Part shown: in pieces, positions 49,164 through 59,443 of the stretch
How positions within the stretch are numbered: position 1 is the stretch's first letter
Layout: every line of letters starts with the position of its first letter
Assembly (NCBI RefSeq): GCF_000227135.1
Contig: NC_018243.1
Span: 612,600 to 676,599, forward strand
From: Leishmania donovani
Taxonomy: Eukaryota > Euglenozoa > Kinetoplastea > Trypanosomatida > Trypanosomatidae
Direction of reading: 5' to 3'
Length of the DNA: 64,000 nucleotides
Made by a program: the position numbers and the translations under genes
Notes under the pieces: generated by a model
Told to the model about the DNA's origin: nothing
Database searches by the model: none
What the model saw: the letters and a program-made list of their open reading frames with translations, nothing else

Positions 49164-50012
49164 ATGGAGTGTGATGAAGAAGCGTCGCGACTGCAGCGCA
49201 AAAGGGTGGCGGCGCATCAGCGGCAGGAGATGCATGCCGCGTGGAAGCGCACTTTCTTTCAGGCGAGGCCGCCGCCGCCTTCGATTGGTCGACTGCACCG
49301 ACGCCAGCAGGGAATCACCAAAGGCCACTCGTGCTACAATGCCTTCAATACCGCACTGGCGCTGGCGAAGCAGGCGGATGAGGACGAGCCCACTCCTGAT
49401 GCCAAGGTAGAAGCCCCGCTGCCATCTTCGCCAACACTCACGACAAGTGCAACAGCGACTGCGGCTGGCACATTGTCGAAGCAGGAGGCGTGGGCGGCCC
49501 AGCTGCAGGGCGAGAATGAGCGGCGCAACCCTTTCACGGACCTCAACGTCCGCTCAGACCCCTTGCGCACTGTTGTCATGGCCAACTTGCATCCCGAGAC
49601 GGTCGAGGAGGACTTGCGTCACTTTTCGGATCAGTTCGGCCGCGTGCTGAGCGTGCGCATTGTGCGCCACTACAAGACCGGCAAGAGTCGTCGTTACGCC
49701 TTTGTGGAGTTCAACCTCGTCGGGGAGGCCCGCAAAGCCGTCCAGTTTCACCGCAAGAAGCGACTGAAGGGCTACTCGATCATCATCGACTGGGAGAAGG
49801 GCCGCACTGAGCCGGGCTTTCTGCCGAAGCGACTTTTGGCCGCCTCATCCTTTTGGACCCCCCCTGCGAATGAGGCGGGCTCTGCGACCTCAACCGAGAT
49901 AGAACAGGCGAAAAATGTGGATACTGCGGCGCTGGGCACCGAGGGCGTCAAGGTGGCGCCCTCGATGCCAGAGAATGATGATGACTTCCTCAACGCCATT
50001 TTGAACAGCTGA
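49164..50012 (+). CDS. U1 small nuclear ribonucleoprotein 70 kDa (U1-70K)
   Basis: The protein has 282 residues, much shorter than human U1-70K (437) because it lacks the long RS tail, as is known for trypanosomatid U1-70K. A basic N-terminal helix (about 5-35) precedes a linker. The RRM spans about 135-212, with RNP2 VVMANL (about 137-142) and RNP1 SRRYAFVEF (about 174-182). The segment after it, IIIDWEKGRTEPGFLPKRL, is the U1-70K-specific C-terminal extension (family pattern: D-x-E-R-G-R then P-R-R-L). U1-70K binds stem-loop I of U1 snRNA; in trypanosomatids U1 serves the few cis-introns. The longer frame upstream is leader, and the ATG follows an acceptor about 100 nt away. Confidence 0.93.
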   Translation: MECDEEASRLQRKRVAAHQRQEMHAAWKRTFFQARPPPPSIGRLHRRQQGITKGHSCYNAFNTALALAKQADEDEPTPDAKVEAPLPSSPTLTTSATATAAGTLSKQEAWAAQLQGENERRNPFTDLNVRSDPLRTVVMANLHPETVEEDLRHFSDQFGRVLSVRIVRHYKTGKSRRYAFVEFNLVGEARKAVQFHRKKRLKGYSIIIDWEKGRTEPGFLPKRLLAASSFWTPPANEAGSATSTEIEQAKNVDTAALGTEGVKVAPSMPENDDDFLNAILNS

Positions 50013-51084
50013 GCAATGCAGCCCCACTTGCGGAGACTTTGGAGAGGTGGGAACCAAGCACGCAGTGCCGCGTGCGAGTGTGCGGGGGTGCTTCATGGGC
50101 CCTCTTCTCCACTCGTCGAGCTGCGTCTTGACGTGGTTGTTCTTGTGTTCGCGGTTTCTCTATCTCCATGTGCTCCCCATCTAAGCACACTAAACCACCT
50201 TGTAAAGGTGAGAAGGGAAGCGACGCTTCGAACCACCCAGGGCTGCCCATTTTCATGGAGGCTGGCGCACGGGTGACTACACAGCGTCTGGCAAGGGGCT
50301 CGAGGGAGGGAGAGTGTGGATACGTCGCCTCTAAGCGCGTTTTCCAGAGATGTGGTGTGGCTGTATCTCTCGTACGGTAGCCGCTCTTCTTCCGTTTATC
50401 GTCGTGCATCTGTGCCGGTGCCTGCGAGGGCGGGTGGAGGGGAGAGAAGGGCACTGTCGCCGTCTGACCCTCCTCTCTCTTGTACCGCTGCTCATGCGGA
50501 AGCCTTCACCCTGCTCGAGCCAGCGATTATTCTAGTAAGGATCGCCCGCATGAGCGCACAGAGGCCTACGCAGCCCACTGTCGCATGCACACGCGCGCCC
50601 CCTTTAGCTTTCCTTCTTCACCTCTGCCATTCACCGCCTGCCTCTCTCTCTCCTGCGTTGCACGCACGTGCGTTCTCTTTGATTTTGCCGCCGCTTCGGG
50701 TGCTGCATTGATTCTCTTGGTGATCGGCCTTGCTCGTGCCCCCTACCCCTCTTCCACTTTCGTGACACAGTTACACGTCTCTACCGCTGCGATACGCTAG
50801 GGTTATCCGGCTTCTTTACCGAACAACTCTCATTCCTACTCGCTCGCCACGCCCCTCTCCCCTTCCCCTCCCCGCCGGCGCACTCACCCAAGCGTGCGTA
50901 CAACACCCCTCGGCCGTGGGCGCACACAAAACATTTGCACTGCATCTTCTCTCAAGCACCTCCCCTGCCACCACCACCACCACCACAAAAGCTTGAGCAC
51001 CACCCTCGAGGCTCTCACCATCTGCACCGGAGCATCAAGCCCGATCTCCCGTTCCTATCCAGACACACGCATACACGTACAGCC
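50013..51084. other. Intergenic DNA
   Basis: Pyrimidine-rich plus strand with a (CCA)n repeat at 50967-50986 just upstream of the IF4G gene. Short upstream ORFs have no protein-like composition. Confidence 0.6.
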
Positions 51085-52992
51085 ATGCAGTTCACCGTGG
51101 AGCAGATTCGCAGTGTGCGAAACAACTACCTTGAGCCGCCGTATCCGGGCTTTTCTCTGGATGAAGTGGTACGACGCCGCCGCCTGACGCAGACGAAGCT
51201 GGTGCGCGGTGAGAATGCCTGGGTTGCGAAGGGCACCGCTCAGACGACGGAGGAGTGGGTGCAGCGACTGCTGCATGGCACACTGAACAAGCTGACAGAG
51301 GAGAACAAGGACATCATGATTGATAAGCTACTCACCAAAGAGCTCTTTGCCACGGAGGATATTATGAACATGGTCGTCAACATCATCTTCAAGAAGGCGC
51401 TGGACGAGCCAGAGAACAGCAAGCTGTACGCCGGCGTGTGCCACAGCCTTGCCTTATACGAGGCGAACGTTTTGCGCGATGGCCACAAGGGCGAGCGACC
51501 ACAGTCGCAGCTGCGCGACGCCATTATCAGCACTGTGCAGCACGAGTTCCGAACGCTCTCCAAGGAGCTGTCGAAGATGGAGGACAAGTCAGAGGAGGAG
51601 CTCGAGTACGAGCGGTCCAACGTGATGCGGCGCAAACGGTCGAACATGCGCTTTATCGGTGAGCTGTACCTTTGCACGGCCCTGACGCACTCGACCATGT
51701 TCACCGTCATGGATCTGACGATGCGCTGCAGCGACAAGACGGGCTTTCCCAGCAGCGAGAACATCGAACTGCTCGCCGCGCTCCTCAACACAATCGGCGA
51801 TCGACTAGATCAGAACCACAAGAAGACGCTAGACCGCTACTTCACCTCCCTCGAGAACTTCAATAAGAAGCCCGACTGCCCGTACCCGCCGCGCATTCGC
51901 TTCAAGATTATGGACCTGCTGGACCTGCGCAAGCGCGGTTGGGGCTCAAAGCCGAAGCCCGTCAAGGCAGCCCTGCCGCCAAGCCACGGCAAGGATAAAA
52001 AGTGCGCCACGGCCCCGCCCCCGAAGAAGGGCGGCCGTGACCAGGGCAGCGCCGCCGCTGCGTCGAAGAGCTGGCGCGACGCCGCCACGATGAAGACAGG
52101 TACTGCGGCAGCACCGGCATCTTCCACCGGTAAGGGGCTGAACGGGCGCGGCACGTCGAGTGCCTCGCCGGCAGCCAACACAACAGCGTTGTCCACCTCA
52201 GCGGCGGTCACGGTCACTGCCACTGCACCTGCCGGTGCCTCGTTCCGCGACGAAGCGTCGCCGCAGGTGCCGCTCGTGAAGTTCGAGCTGCGTGTGGCGT
52301 CGATGTTCCAGGAGTGGGTGGCAGACCGCACGAACGACGTCATCCTCCACTGGGTAGATCAGTTCAACACATGCGACCGCTTTTTTGAGTCGGAGAGCGA
52401 ACTTTGCGTGGCAGTAGCGCAGGAGGTGATCCACTCGGCTTGCACGACCACCCGCAAGGACGCCCAGCGCGAGGCTTTCAGCTTCCTTGTCGTCGGGCTG
52501 TACATGATCGACACGGAGGTGTTCGACGGCTTTGCCAGCGCTCTCGCCTCTGCCATCGAGGACGGCCTTTTGGAAGATGTCCCAAAGTTTGGGGAGCGCT
52601 TCATGAGTATGCTGCGCCTCACCTCCACTGAGCAGGAGACGCGCGCCGATGTGTACTTCGATGCGGCGAACGTGCTGCGACTGACATACAATCGGCTGGA
52701 GAGCCCCGACGACTCCGCCGTGGATACGCTGATGTCCTTCTGGGATCGCGTGCCGCTGCCGTCCACCGACGAGGAGAACATGATTCGCATGGACCTCGAT
52801 GTTGTGTACAGCCTCTGCAACCCCGAGGGGGCGCAGGACGGGCTGGAGAAGCTGCTCAGTCGCATTATCCACTCGATGCTGCAGATGCAGCTGATGGACG
52901 CGGAGGTGCTGGACGAGTTCCTCTGCTTGGATGTGCAGGAGGGGGTTTGTGCCAAGGTCATTGCCGACTACAAGGAGCGTTTCCCCAAGTAA
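51085..52992 (+). CDS. EIF4G3: Translation initiation factor eIF4G, LeishIF4G-3 type
   Basis: The protein has 635 residues, the length I remember for LeishIF4G-3. Residues 20-25 read Y-PGFS-L, a Y-x4-L 4E-binding motif near the N-terminus; in Leishmania IF4G-3 this binds IF4E-4. A MIF4G domain (about 52-290) follows: WVQRLLHGTLNKLTEEN, MVVNIIFKKALDEPENS and CTALTHSTMFTV, ending FTSLENFNKKPDCPYPPRIRF. It recruits eIF4A. A low-complexity P/K/A/T linker (about 300-395) and a helical C-terminal region (about 400-635) complete it. The complex recruits capped, spliced-leader-bearing mRNAs to ribosomes. The start has a clear Kozak-like context (GCCATGC); the 50 codons of open frame upstream are leader. 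Confidence 0.93.
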   Translation: MQFTVEQIRSVRNNYLEPPYPGFSLDEVVRRRRLTQTKLVRGENAWVAKGTAQTTEEWVQRLLHGTLNKLTEENKDIMIDKLLTKELFATEDIMNMVVNIIFKKALDEPENSKLYAGVCHSLALYEANVLRDGHKGERPQSQLRDAIISTVQHEFRTLSKELSKMEDKSEEELEYERSNVMRRKRSNMRFIGELYLCTALTHSTMFTVMDLTMRCSDKTGFPSSENIELLAALLNTIGDRLDQNHKKTLDRYFTSLENFNKKPDCPYPPRIRFKIMDLLDLRKRGWGSKPKPVKAALPPSHGKDKKCATAPPPKKGGRDQGSAAAASKSWRDAATMKTGTAAAPASSTGKGLNGRGTSSASPAANTTALSTSAAVTVTATAPAGASFRDEASPQVPLVKFELRVASMFQEWVADRTNDVILHWVDQFNTCDRFFESESELCVAVAQEVIHSACTTTRKDAQREAFSFLVVGLYMIDTEVFDGFASALASAIEDGLLEDVPKFGERFMSMLRLTSTEQETRADVYFDAANVLRLTYNRLESPDDSAVDTLMSFWDRVPLPSTDEENMIRMDLDVVYSLCNPEGAQDGLEKLLSRIIHSMLQMQLMDAEVLDEFLCLDVQEGVCAKVIADYKERFPK

Positions 52993-55067
52993 TGCGGTTC
53001 TCGGCTGCCCGTGCCCGCAGCACCTTCTGTGCTCATCATTACCGTGTGCGCACAAGCTACTGGAAAGCAGTGACGGAGATGTGTGTGGCCGCATGGCTAA
53101 CGGTCAAGATGGAGGAGGGCCAATTGCCGTCGTGGCGTGAAGCGTCGCTTCTTTCGGCTTTTTCTCCGCACCCTTGAAGTGGGTGACGCGGTCGGCGGTG
53201 GCGGTGTGATCGCTGGGACGTGTGAGCGCACACGTGCGCGCGTCCTTCTTTTTTTCTCTGTGCTTTTGTCTGCGTTGCGTAATGGGTTGCCTTAATCGAA
53301 TAAACGGCGCACCCCCTCCCTCCTCCTCTCCCTCCGCCTCACTTGCCGAGCATACAACCGAATGCCAGGAAAGCGTCGAAGAAAAGAAGCGACACCCAGC
53401 GACGAATGCACATGTATGAAAGAAGAGGATCGAAGGGGTGACGAGGCGTGTAGTGCGCCCATCAGTGGCGATATTGGGCCTTTCAGGAGGCAAACACATC
53501 AAGATAGAGGGAGAGAAAGGAGGGGGATGGCGCGCTCACTTGAAGGGAAGACCCGGGCTGGCGTCTGCGTGCGCGCGTGACGCTGATGCTGCACATGACC
53601 GCTGCACTGCTTGAAGGCCGTCCTCCTCCTCTTTCCCTGCCCCCTTCGTCCCTTGCTCGTTCTCGCTGCGTGGGCTGCTTTTTTCGCGTGCGCAGCAGCG
53701 GCGCTTCCCCCATGCGAAGCACCAAGTGCCGCGCAAGGCTGTGCTGGGCGAAGAAGCGTGTTAGTGATAACAAAGAGCGTTAACGATCATGAACACATGG
53801 ACCGTGTCTCAGTTGCTGTGCTGTGCTTGCGACGCCGCGTTTCTTCTGCTCTGTCTTGCACTCTGTGTCTGGCATCCCTGCCGTCTCTCCTCTCACTGCG
53901 TTGCCGTGGTGATGAGTGAGGCGGGAGATGAGGAGACGGAAAGCCCGCATGATCGGGGGCGGCGCAGGGCTAGCGGGCCGCGGTGGTGGTGGCCATTCTA
54001 TTCTTCCCTTCTTCTTTTTCGTCTTTTCCTTCGCGCATTTTTTCTCTTGTGGTGGTGGTGGTGGGGACTGTGGGGTACTTTAAGCGCACGTTCGAGTGCG
54101 TGCGCGTGTCGCTATGCGCATCCTTGCGTGACCCTTCCTGGCCTCTTGCCGTTTCGTCGCTCTTTGCACCGCGACACGCAGGTGTGTTTGTGTGTGTGGA
54201 AGAGGGCGGAGCCCCTGAGGACTTGTTTTTGTCTCTCCGTGTTTAATTCGGTACGTCCCCTGTTTTACATATGATGCTGTGTTTGCGCATGCTGAGATAC
54301 CTAGGCGTGAAAACCGTGTAGCCAGAGACAGAGCCACATGCATGAAGGGAGCGTAAACAGGCGGTGGCCAGTGACTGAATCACGAAGGGTGATGCCTGCG
54401 GGCTTACTGTGAAGTAGAACGGTTCTCTCGACGCTTGAGACTACGCTCACTGCTCCTGTGCGGGTGCGTGCGCGTATGCATGCCTCGTGGCTGCTTCTTT
54501 TCCATTCGCGCATCGCCTATCATTGCGGTTGCACTCATCCCACTCGCGTTTCCTAGACCACACGCTCGCTTTCTCACTTCTGTATCTGGATTACCCCCTC
54601 CATACCCTGCCCTTGCACCCTTCACACTCCCACTGCGCATCTGCGCGCTGACACCAACATGAATGTTCTCCATCGCCATTCCCTCTGCCGTTCGTCCATG
54701 CCGCACTTCTGTAGTTCTCTGTTCGTTTCCTCATCATACAGGAAAAGCTGCGCGTAATTTGTTGTGCCTTCGGTGCGGACTTCGCCCTCTGTGTTGCTCT
54801 GCGCCTTCTCTTTTTTCGCTCCTGTTAGCTTCTGCATGCATCTCCAGGAGGCGTGTAGCTGACTTCGCAGACGCGGTCTCTAGCTCCCATCCTCGCGCAG
54901 TCCTTGCATCTTTCGCTTCTTCTTCTCCGTCTGTAAAGAGCTTTCTTCAATCACCAAGAGGCTCCAACACAGGTTGAGTTTGCCAGTATCTCACAGCATC
55001 CACCACTTCTGCTGCTGGCGCTTGCCTCCCGGCTCTTCAATTTCTCGTCTCTCCTATCGTCTTGGCG
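52993..55067. other. Long intergenic region, no gene recognised
   Basis: 2.1 kb. A (TGG)n run lies at 54048-54066, and pyrimidine tracts are frequent. A 161-codon ORF at 53789-54274 has hydrophobic stretches but is made from CT and TGG runs, so I treat it as UTR. Confidence 0.55.
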
Positions 55068-55874
55068 ATGTCGAAGCTGCTGCAGAAGGTTGCCATCGGT
55101 GCGATGGCTGCCGGCCTTAGCGTGTACAGCTGCTGCTTTGTGGTCTACCCAGGTGAGGCGTGCATTCTGTACAACAAGATCAGCGGACTGAAGGACTCCG
55201 TGTACGGCGAAGGCCTTCAGGGGCGCATCATCGGCCTGGACGAAGTCTTGCGCTTCAATGTGCGGGTGCGCCCGCGCACGCTGCACACAATGACCGGCAC
55301 AAAGGATCTGCAGATGGTGAACGTGCGGCTGCGCGTGCTTTTCCGTCCCATGGCTGACCGCCTCCCGCAGATCTACCGCACCTTCGGTCTCGACTACGAC
55401 GAGCGCATCCTGCCATCTGTCAGCAACGAAATCCTGAAGGCGGTTGTGGCGGAGTACAAGGCGGAGGAGCTCATTCAAAAGCGTGACGCCGTCTCCGCGC
55501 GCATTTACCAGCTCATGCAGGAGAAGGTGAATCAGTTCGGTCTCATCATTGAAGACCTCTCGCTGGTAGACATCCAGTTTGGCGCCGACTTCATGACGGC
55601 GGTGGAGCAGAAGCAGGTAGCCCAGCAGGAAGCAGAGCGCTACCGCTATGTCGTGATGGAGAATGAGCAGAAGCGCCGTGCTGCCGTGGTGCGCGCCGAG
55701 GGTGAGGCGGAGTCGGCGCGGCTCATTTCGGAGGCCATTCAGAAATCCGGGTCCGGCCTGCTGGAGCTGCGCCGCATCGAGGCAGCGGTGGAGGTGGCTA
55801 ACCAGATCGTGCCCATGCAGAACGTCACGTTCGTACCGAAGGATGCGAACATGCTGATGAGCATGTCGAGGTGA
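55068..55874 (+). CDS. PHB1: Prohibitin 1 (inner mitochondrial membrane scaffold)
   Basis: The protein has 268 residues (human PHB1 has 272), starting MSKLLQKVAIGAM. Two codons earlier the frame contains only a TTG, so ATG 55068 is the start. A single N-terminal membrane helix (about 8-27) is followed by the SPFH/prohibitin domain (about 30-190), with family blocks VNVRLRVLFRP, YDERILPSVSNEILKAVVAEY and LIIEDLSLVDIQFG, then a coiled coil (about 175-220, VEQKQVAQQEAERYRYVV). Prohibitins form ring assemblies with PHB2 in the inner mitochondrial membrane and support cristae and protease regulation. The conserved sequence leaves little doubt. Confidence 0.96.
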   Translation: MSKLLQKVAIGAMAAGLSVYSCCFVVYPGEACILYNKISGLKDSVYGEGLQGRIIGLDEVLRFNVRVRPRTLHTMTGTKDLQMVNVRLRVLFRPMADRLPQIYRTFGLDYDERILPSVSNEILKAVVAEYKAEELIQKRDAVSARIYQLMQEKVNQFGLIIEDLSLVDIQFGADFMTAVEQKQVAQQEAERYRYVVMENEQKRRAAVVRAEGEAESARLISEAIQKSGSGLLELRRIEAAVEVANQIVPMQNVTFVPKDANMLMSMSR

Positions 55875-57299
55875 GGCGCTTGCTCTCTGGCCAGCCATTC
55901 TTTGCATGCCGGATCGCTGCCGCTGGTGAAGTAATTCGTGTTGTTGTTGCCATGTGCCTGCATGTGTGTGTGTTCCTCTTTTCCTATGTGTGCGCGTGCG
56001 GCGATGCTTCTTCGCGTTGGCTCTCGTGGTGTGCGGGCATCTTGTCGGGTTGGCTCGCTCCGTTCGTGACACGATGGCTTTCGTGCCGGTATCGTCCGCG
56101 GTGAGTGTAGGGGGAAGGCTGCGGCAGAGTGTGTGTGAGAAAAAAGAGTTCCTCGGAAGGCGCTCTTGTGCATCTACGTGTATGTGGGTGCGGGCGCGCG
56201 TACCTACAAGATTGTGGTGGGCACGTCCTTCTTGAAGTATTTGAGGGGCCCAGCATCTCAAGGTGAGCCAACCGTGATGAGCCGCGCACAGGGGCCGTCG
56301 CGGCCCGCAAAGTGCTTGCACTGTGATTACGGCCGGACCGCTCATGCTAAGTGTTTCGTTTTTATGTGCGTTTCCTTCTTCGATTTTTTGTGTTTTGTGT
56401 ACCGTTGTCGTGTGCCATCTTTCACATCGTAGGCGTAGTCTCAAGTGATCCATGCTCAGCGGTCGGAGTAGGTGGTGGTTCACCAACTCCCGCACTAGCC
56501 CCCCTTCACCTTCTTCCTCTGCGCTCTATGTGCGCACGTGCATGTGGCCGCTGCTGTCATTGGAAGGTCGAAGCGCTTCGACGGTGCATGAGGTCAGCCA
56601 TGCCCACCACCAGGAGAGAATGACCTGTGAGCACTGACTTCACACACACTCGCGTCTCTCAACTCGGAAGGGGCCGCCCACCGTGCGCATCAGCACGTGT
56701 GCACGCACACTCGCTACGGAGGCAGCAGTGTGGAAGCGACGTCTCGACGGGCACCGCTGCCACCGGCTTCATCTCTCTCGCTTTGTGATGGCCGTCCCTA
56801 CGAGGACGCCTCGGCATAGCCGCGGACCTGCTTTCTCACCGGCACGTATTCCGGACTTCCCCCGCCAACGCCCTTTCACGACTCCTTGTTGTTTTGCCTC
56901 CCTCTTTGCTTGTCCGCGTCCTCTCCTCTCGGCGGCGGGTGGCCTCGGGATCTGCGTGTGTGTGCGTGTGTCTGAGCGCACGGGTCACTTACGCGCTTCA
57001 ACAGTGACACAGGTGCGCCGACGTCTCTGTGAAGCACCTCTCTAGGAGAAAAAAGGAGCAGGCCAGGGCTCATCTTCTTCAGCAAGCGGACACGCCTCCA
57101 CATCTGGTGCCATTACGGCCAGCCCCACTCTTACCCACATCGGCATTCTCTGCGTCTCTCACTCGCTTCTCTTGCTCTTGACCCCGTTTTGCTGTCGCGT
57201 GCGTAGACCTTTGCCGGTTCCTTTTTCCCTGGCCCGTAATAGTGCAGCCTCTGCCCACCCCGACCAGAAGCGTATGATGAAGACAGCTGGGACACGATC
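55875..57299. other. Intergenic DNA
   Basis: C/T-rich plus strand with TG runs near 55965 and 56955. No supportable gene. A 514-codon minus-strand ORF covering 54951-56495 is the antisense of prohibitin plus UTR. Confidence 0.6.
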
Positions 57300-58655
57300 A
57301 TGTCAGTGAAGGAGTCCACCATCTCTCTGCCGCTCATGGTGGAGTCTGTGCTGGACGCCGACAGCGGCCTCACGGCGACAAGCGCGATCTCCGTGCTCGA
57401 CGATCGCGCCGTGCTCATTGGCACCAGTAAAGGCAGCATCCTGCTCTGCGCTTCAGTGAATGAGAGTGCACACGTGCTGACGCCGCATTCCGATACGACG
57501 CTGCACTGCGGGGCCATCTACGATCTCGCCGTCAGTTCAAACCATCTTGTTGCAACGGCTGGCCACGACGCTGTCAGCTGCGTCTTTCCTTTGCACACCC
57601 TCTACCGCGAGAGTGGGGTTACACAGTGTCGGCGGATCACAGGGCACACCGTCCCCGTTGTCGCGGTCCGGTTCCTCTCTGATGTGGCATCTTTGGTAAC
57701 CCTTGGGGCTGACGGACGTGTACTCGTGGCCGACGTGCACAATGGAGATATCTTGGCATCCCTGTTATGCGGCTTCGCTGCGACCTGCCTGGCGTGCTCG
57801 CTGGATGAGACGCAGCTGTTCGTTGGCGGCCGCTCCCTTGCGTCGATCGACCTTCACCACGCGATGCGGCCGGTGTCTTTGCAGCTCGTCGCCGCCGCAG
57901 CCTCTGGACCCGATTCATGGGCATCTCTTTCGAGAGCCGCCGCAGCGTCCGGCGCCGCGGCTTCTCTTCGCACCCCAGCATGGTTGCGACTGTATGCGTG
58001 GGAGGAGAAGTCCGAAGCAACAACTGGTGCATCAAGACAGCAGTTCCGCACACCTCCCCACACGTTCATCCGCTCGCTGAGCGTGGACTCACGTGACGGT
58101 GCCTTGACTGCTATATTTGTTCGTCACGCGGGGGGCACCTCATCTGTGGAGGTCTGTGGCAGCGCGCGGTGGGCCGCCGCAGGCGGCACAACGGCGTCCG
58201 AGGCGACGTGGGCCCCCCAGGCCTTGCAAGGTATCCCCGCTGCACTACGCTATCACATGTCGAGAGACCGCTCTACGGGTGTAGCTACTGGGAAGCTTCG
58301 GGTACGGTGCCGGGTAAAGGCATCCACCCGCCCGTCCGCGAAGCAGACTCCTGCGCCGCCAGGATCGTTCGCGTCCACCTCGGCAGCGCTCTGGAACGGT
58401 CGCTGGTACGCCTCCCCGTTTGAGCTGGGAGGTGGCACGCCTCGACTCACCGCATCTCACGGCCTTGCTGGGACGTCAGTTTTCATGGCTGAGAAGGGCA
58501 ACCAATACGGCTTCCCATCGGCAGGCCCTCGCACCTCAGGCGAAGAGCTGCTTATTGCCCAGGCGCAATGCGACGAGCTGCAGCGCGAGTGCGACGCACT
58601 GGTCTTTCAGATTAAGAGTCTTCTGGCTCACAAGGCACCGATCCGATCGTCGTAA
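57300..58655 (+). CDS. WD-repeat protein, WDR18/Ipi3-like
   Basis: The protein has 451 residues starting MSVKESTISLPL. Residues 20-320 form WD40 blades (AVLIGTSKGSILLC, LVATAGHDAVSCVF, ITGHTVPVVAVRF, LVTLGADGRVLVADV and LFVGGRSLASIDL). The TGHTVPV segment, then LGADGR and a 'l-aGg' strand match the order in Ipi3/WDR18. The C-terminus ends in a short helix (LLIAQAQCDELQRECDALVFQIKSLL), as in WDR18. Ipi3 works with Rix1/PELP1 and Las1 in 60S pre-ribosome processing (ITS2 removal) and in DNA replication licensing in yeast. Blade sequences are weak, so another nuclear WD protein cannot be excluded. Confidence 0.85.
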   Translation: MSVKESTISLPLMVESVLDADSGLTATSAISVLDDRAVLIGTSKGSILLCASVNESAHVLTPHSDTTLHCGAIYDLAVSSNHLVATAGHDAVSCVFPLHTLYRESGVTQCRRITGHTVPVVAVRFLSDVASLVTLGADGRVLVADVHNGDILASLLCGFAATCLACSLDETQLFVGGRSLASIDLHHAMRPVSLQLVAAAASGPDSWASLSRAAAASGAAASLRTPAWLRLYAWEEKSEATTGASRQQFRTPPHTFIRSLSVDSRDGALTAIFVRHAGGTSSVEVCGSARWAAAGGTTASEATWAPQALQGIPAALRYHMSRDRSTGVATGKLRVRCRVKASTRPSAKQTPAPPGSFASTSAALWNGRWYASPFELGGGTPRLTASHGLAGTSVFMAEKGNQYGFPSAGPRTSGEELLIAQAQCDELQRECDALVFQIKSLLAHKAPIRSS

Positions 58656-59443
58656 TGCCTCGAAAGAATACGTCGGGACCGGGGGCATATGCGGCCACTG
58701 CGGTGACTCGTGCTTGTGCATTGCCTTCCTGTCTCTTTCTCTCTGTGCCGTCGCAGCCCGGCGCCACGTGCCCACTGTGCGTCTTCTCCCTTCTCGCCCA
58801 TCGGAGGCGTTCTTTCTTTGCTTGTCTGTTGTGTGTGTGTGTGTGTATGTGTGTGACCGTTCGACGGCCCGCCAAGATGCGGTGCCGCGCTTCCAGGCGG
58901 GAGAGCAGAGGCGGACGACTCATCTGCCGCCACCTCTGCTTCTCTCCCATCCCCGTAACTCTGGATAAGACGACACAAAAGACGAAGAGGGTTGAACAGC
59001 CCAGGCGTACGCACTCATGCCTATGTGCTCTGCAATGACCTGCCGCTGGTGCCTTCAACAGATCCCGAGCGCCCAAGTTAGGGCGTGAGAGGCAACAGCG
59101 CAGGGCGCCTTTTCCGGCGCCGGTTCCGCTTGAGGGACGTACATGTATGTGCGTACATGTGTTGCGTGCACCCCTAGGGCGTGGCCTGAGACTGTTTCCT
59201 TCGCATCCTGTGACGCCAATGCCGCATGCCACTACAACGCCTCGACCGCTTTCCTTTTCGCCCTCTTCTTAGCACTCCTTCCTACGTTCTTCTGCTGTGG
59301 CTGCCTTGTTTTACCACATTCTGCGGCCGCGGTCCATCGCTTGCTTCCCCCTCCTCCCCCCGGTACACTTCCTCGTGCCCCACACCTGCCACCACCGCAG
59401 ATACACATCCGCAGTCAAGCACCGGTGTACGGCACACGTGGGT
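58656..59443. other. Intergenic DNA with TG repeat and clear splice acceptor
   Basis: A TG run lies at 58829-58852. The pyrimidine tract at 59341-59398 (CTTCCCCCTCCTCCCCCC and onward) ends in CCGCAG with the AG at 59399-59400, 43 nt before the Prp31-like ATG. Confidence 0.7.
59341..59400 (+). promoter_or_regulatory. Predicted trans-splice acceptor for the Prp31-like gene
   Basis: The C/T tract ends in CACCGCAG with the AG at 59399-59400. It excludes the 49 open codons upstream of the ATG at 59444. Confidence 0.6.

Noticed and set aside
50221..50236. TTCGAACC resembling a tRNA B box
   Set aside because: The surrounding bases do not fit a B box on either strand, and no A box or cloverleaf is visible nearby.
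53789..54274. 161-codon ORF with hydrophobic stretches
   Set aside because: Its hydrophobic residues come from CTT, TGG and TGT runs. No acceptor close to its ATG and no family resemblance.
54951..56495. 514-codon minus-strand ORF
   Set aside because: Antisense to prohibitin 1 with UTR on either side. The plus-strand protein is unambiguous.
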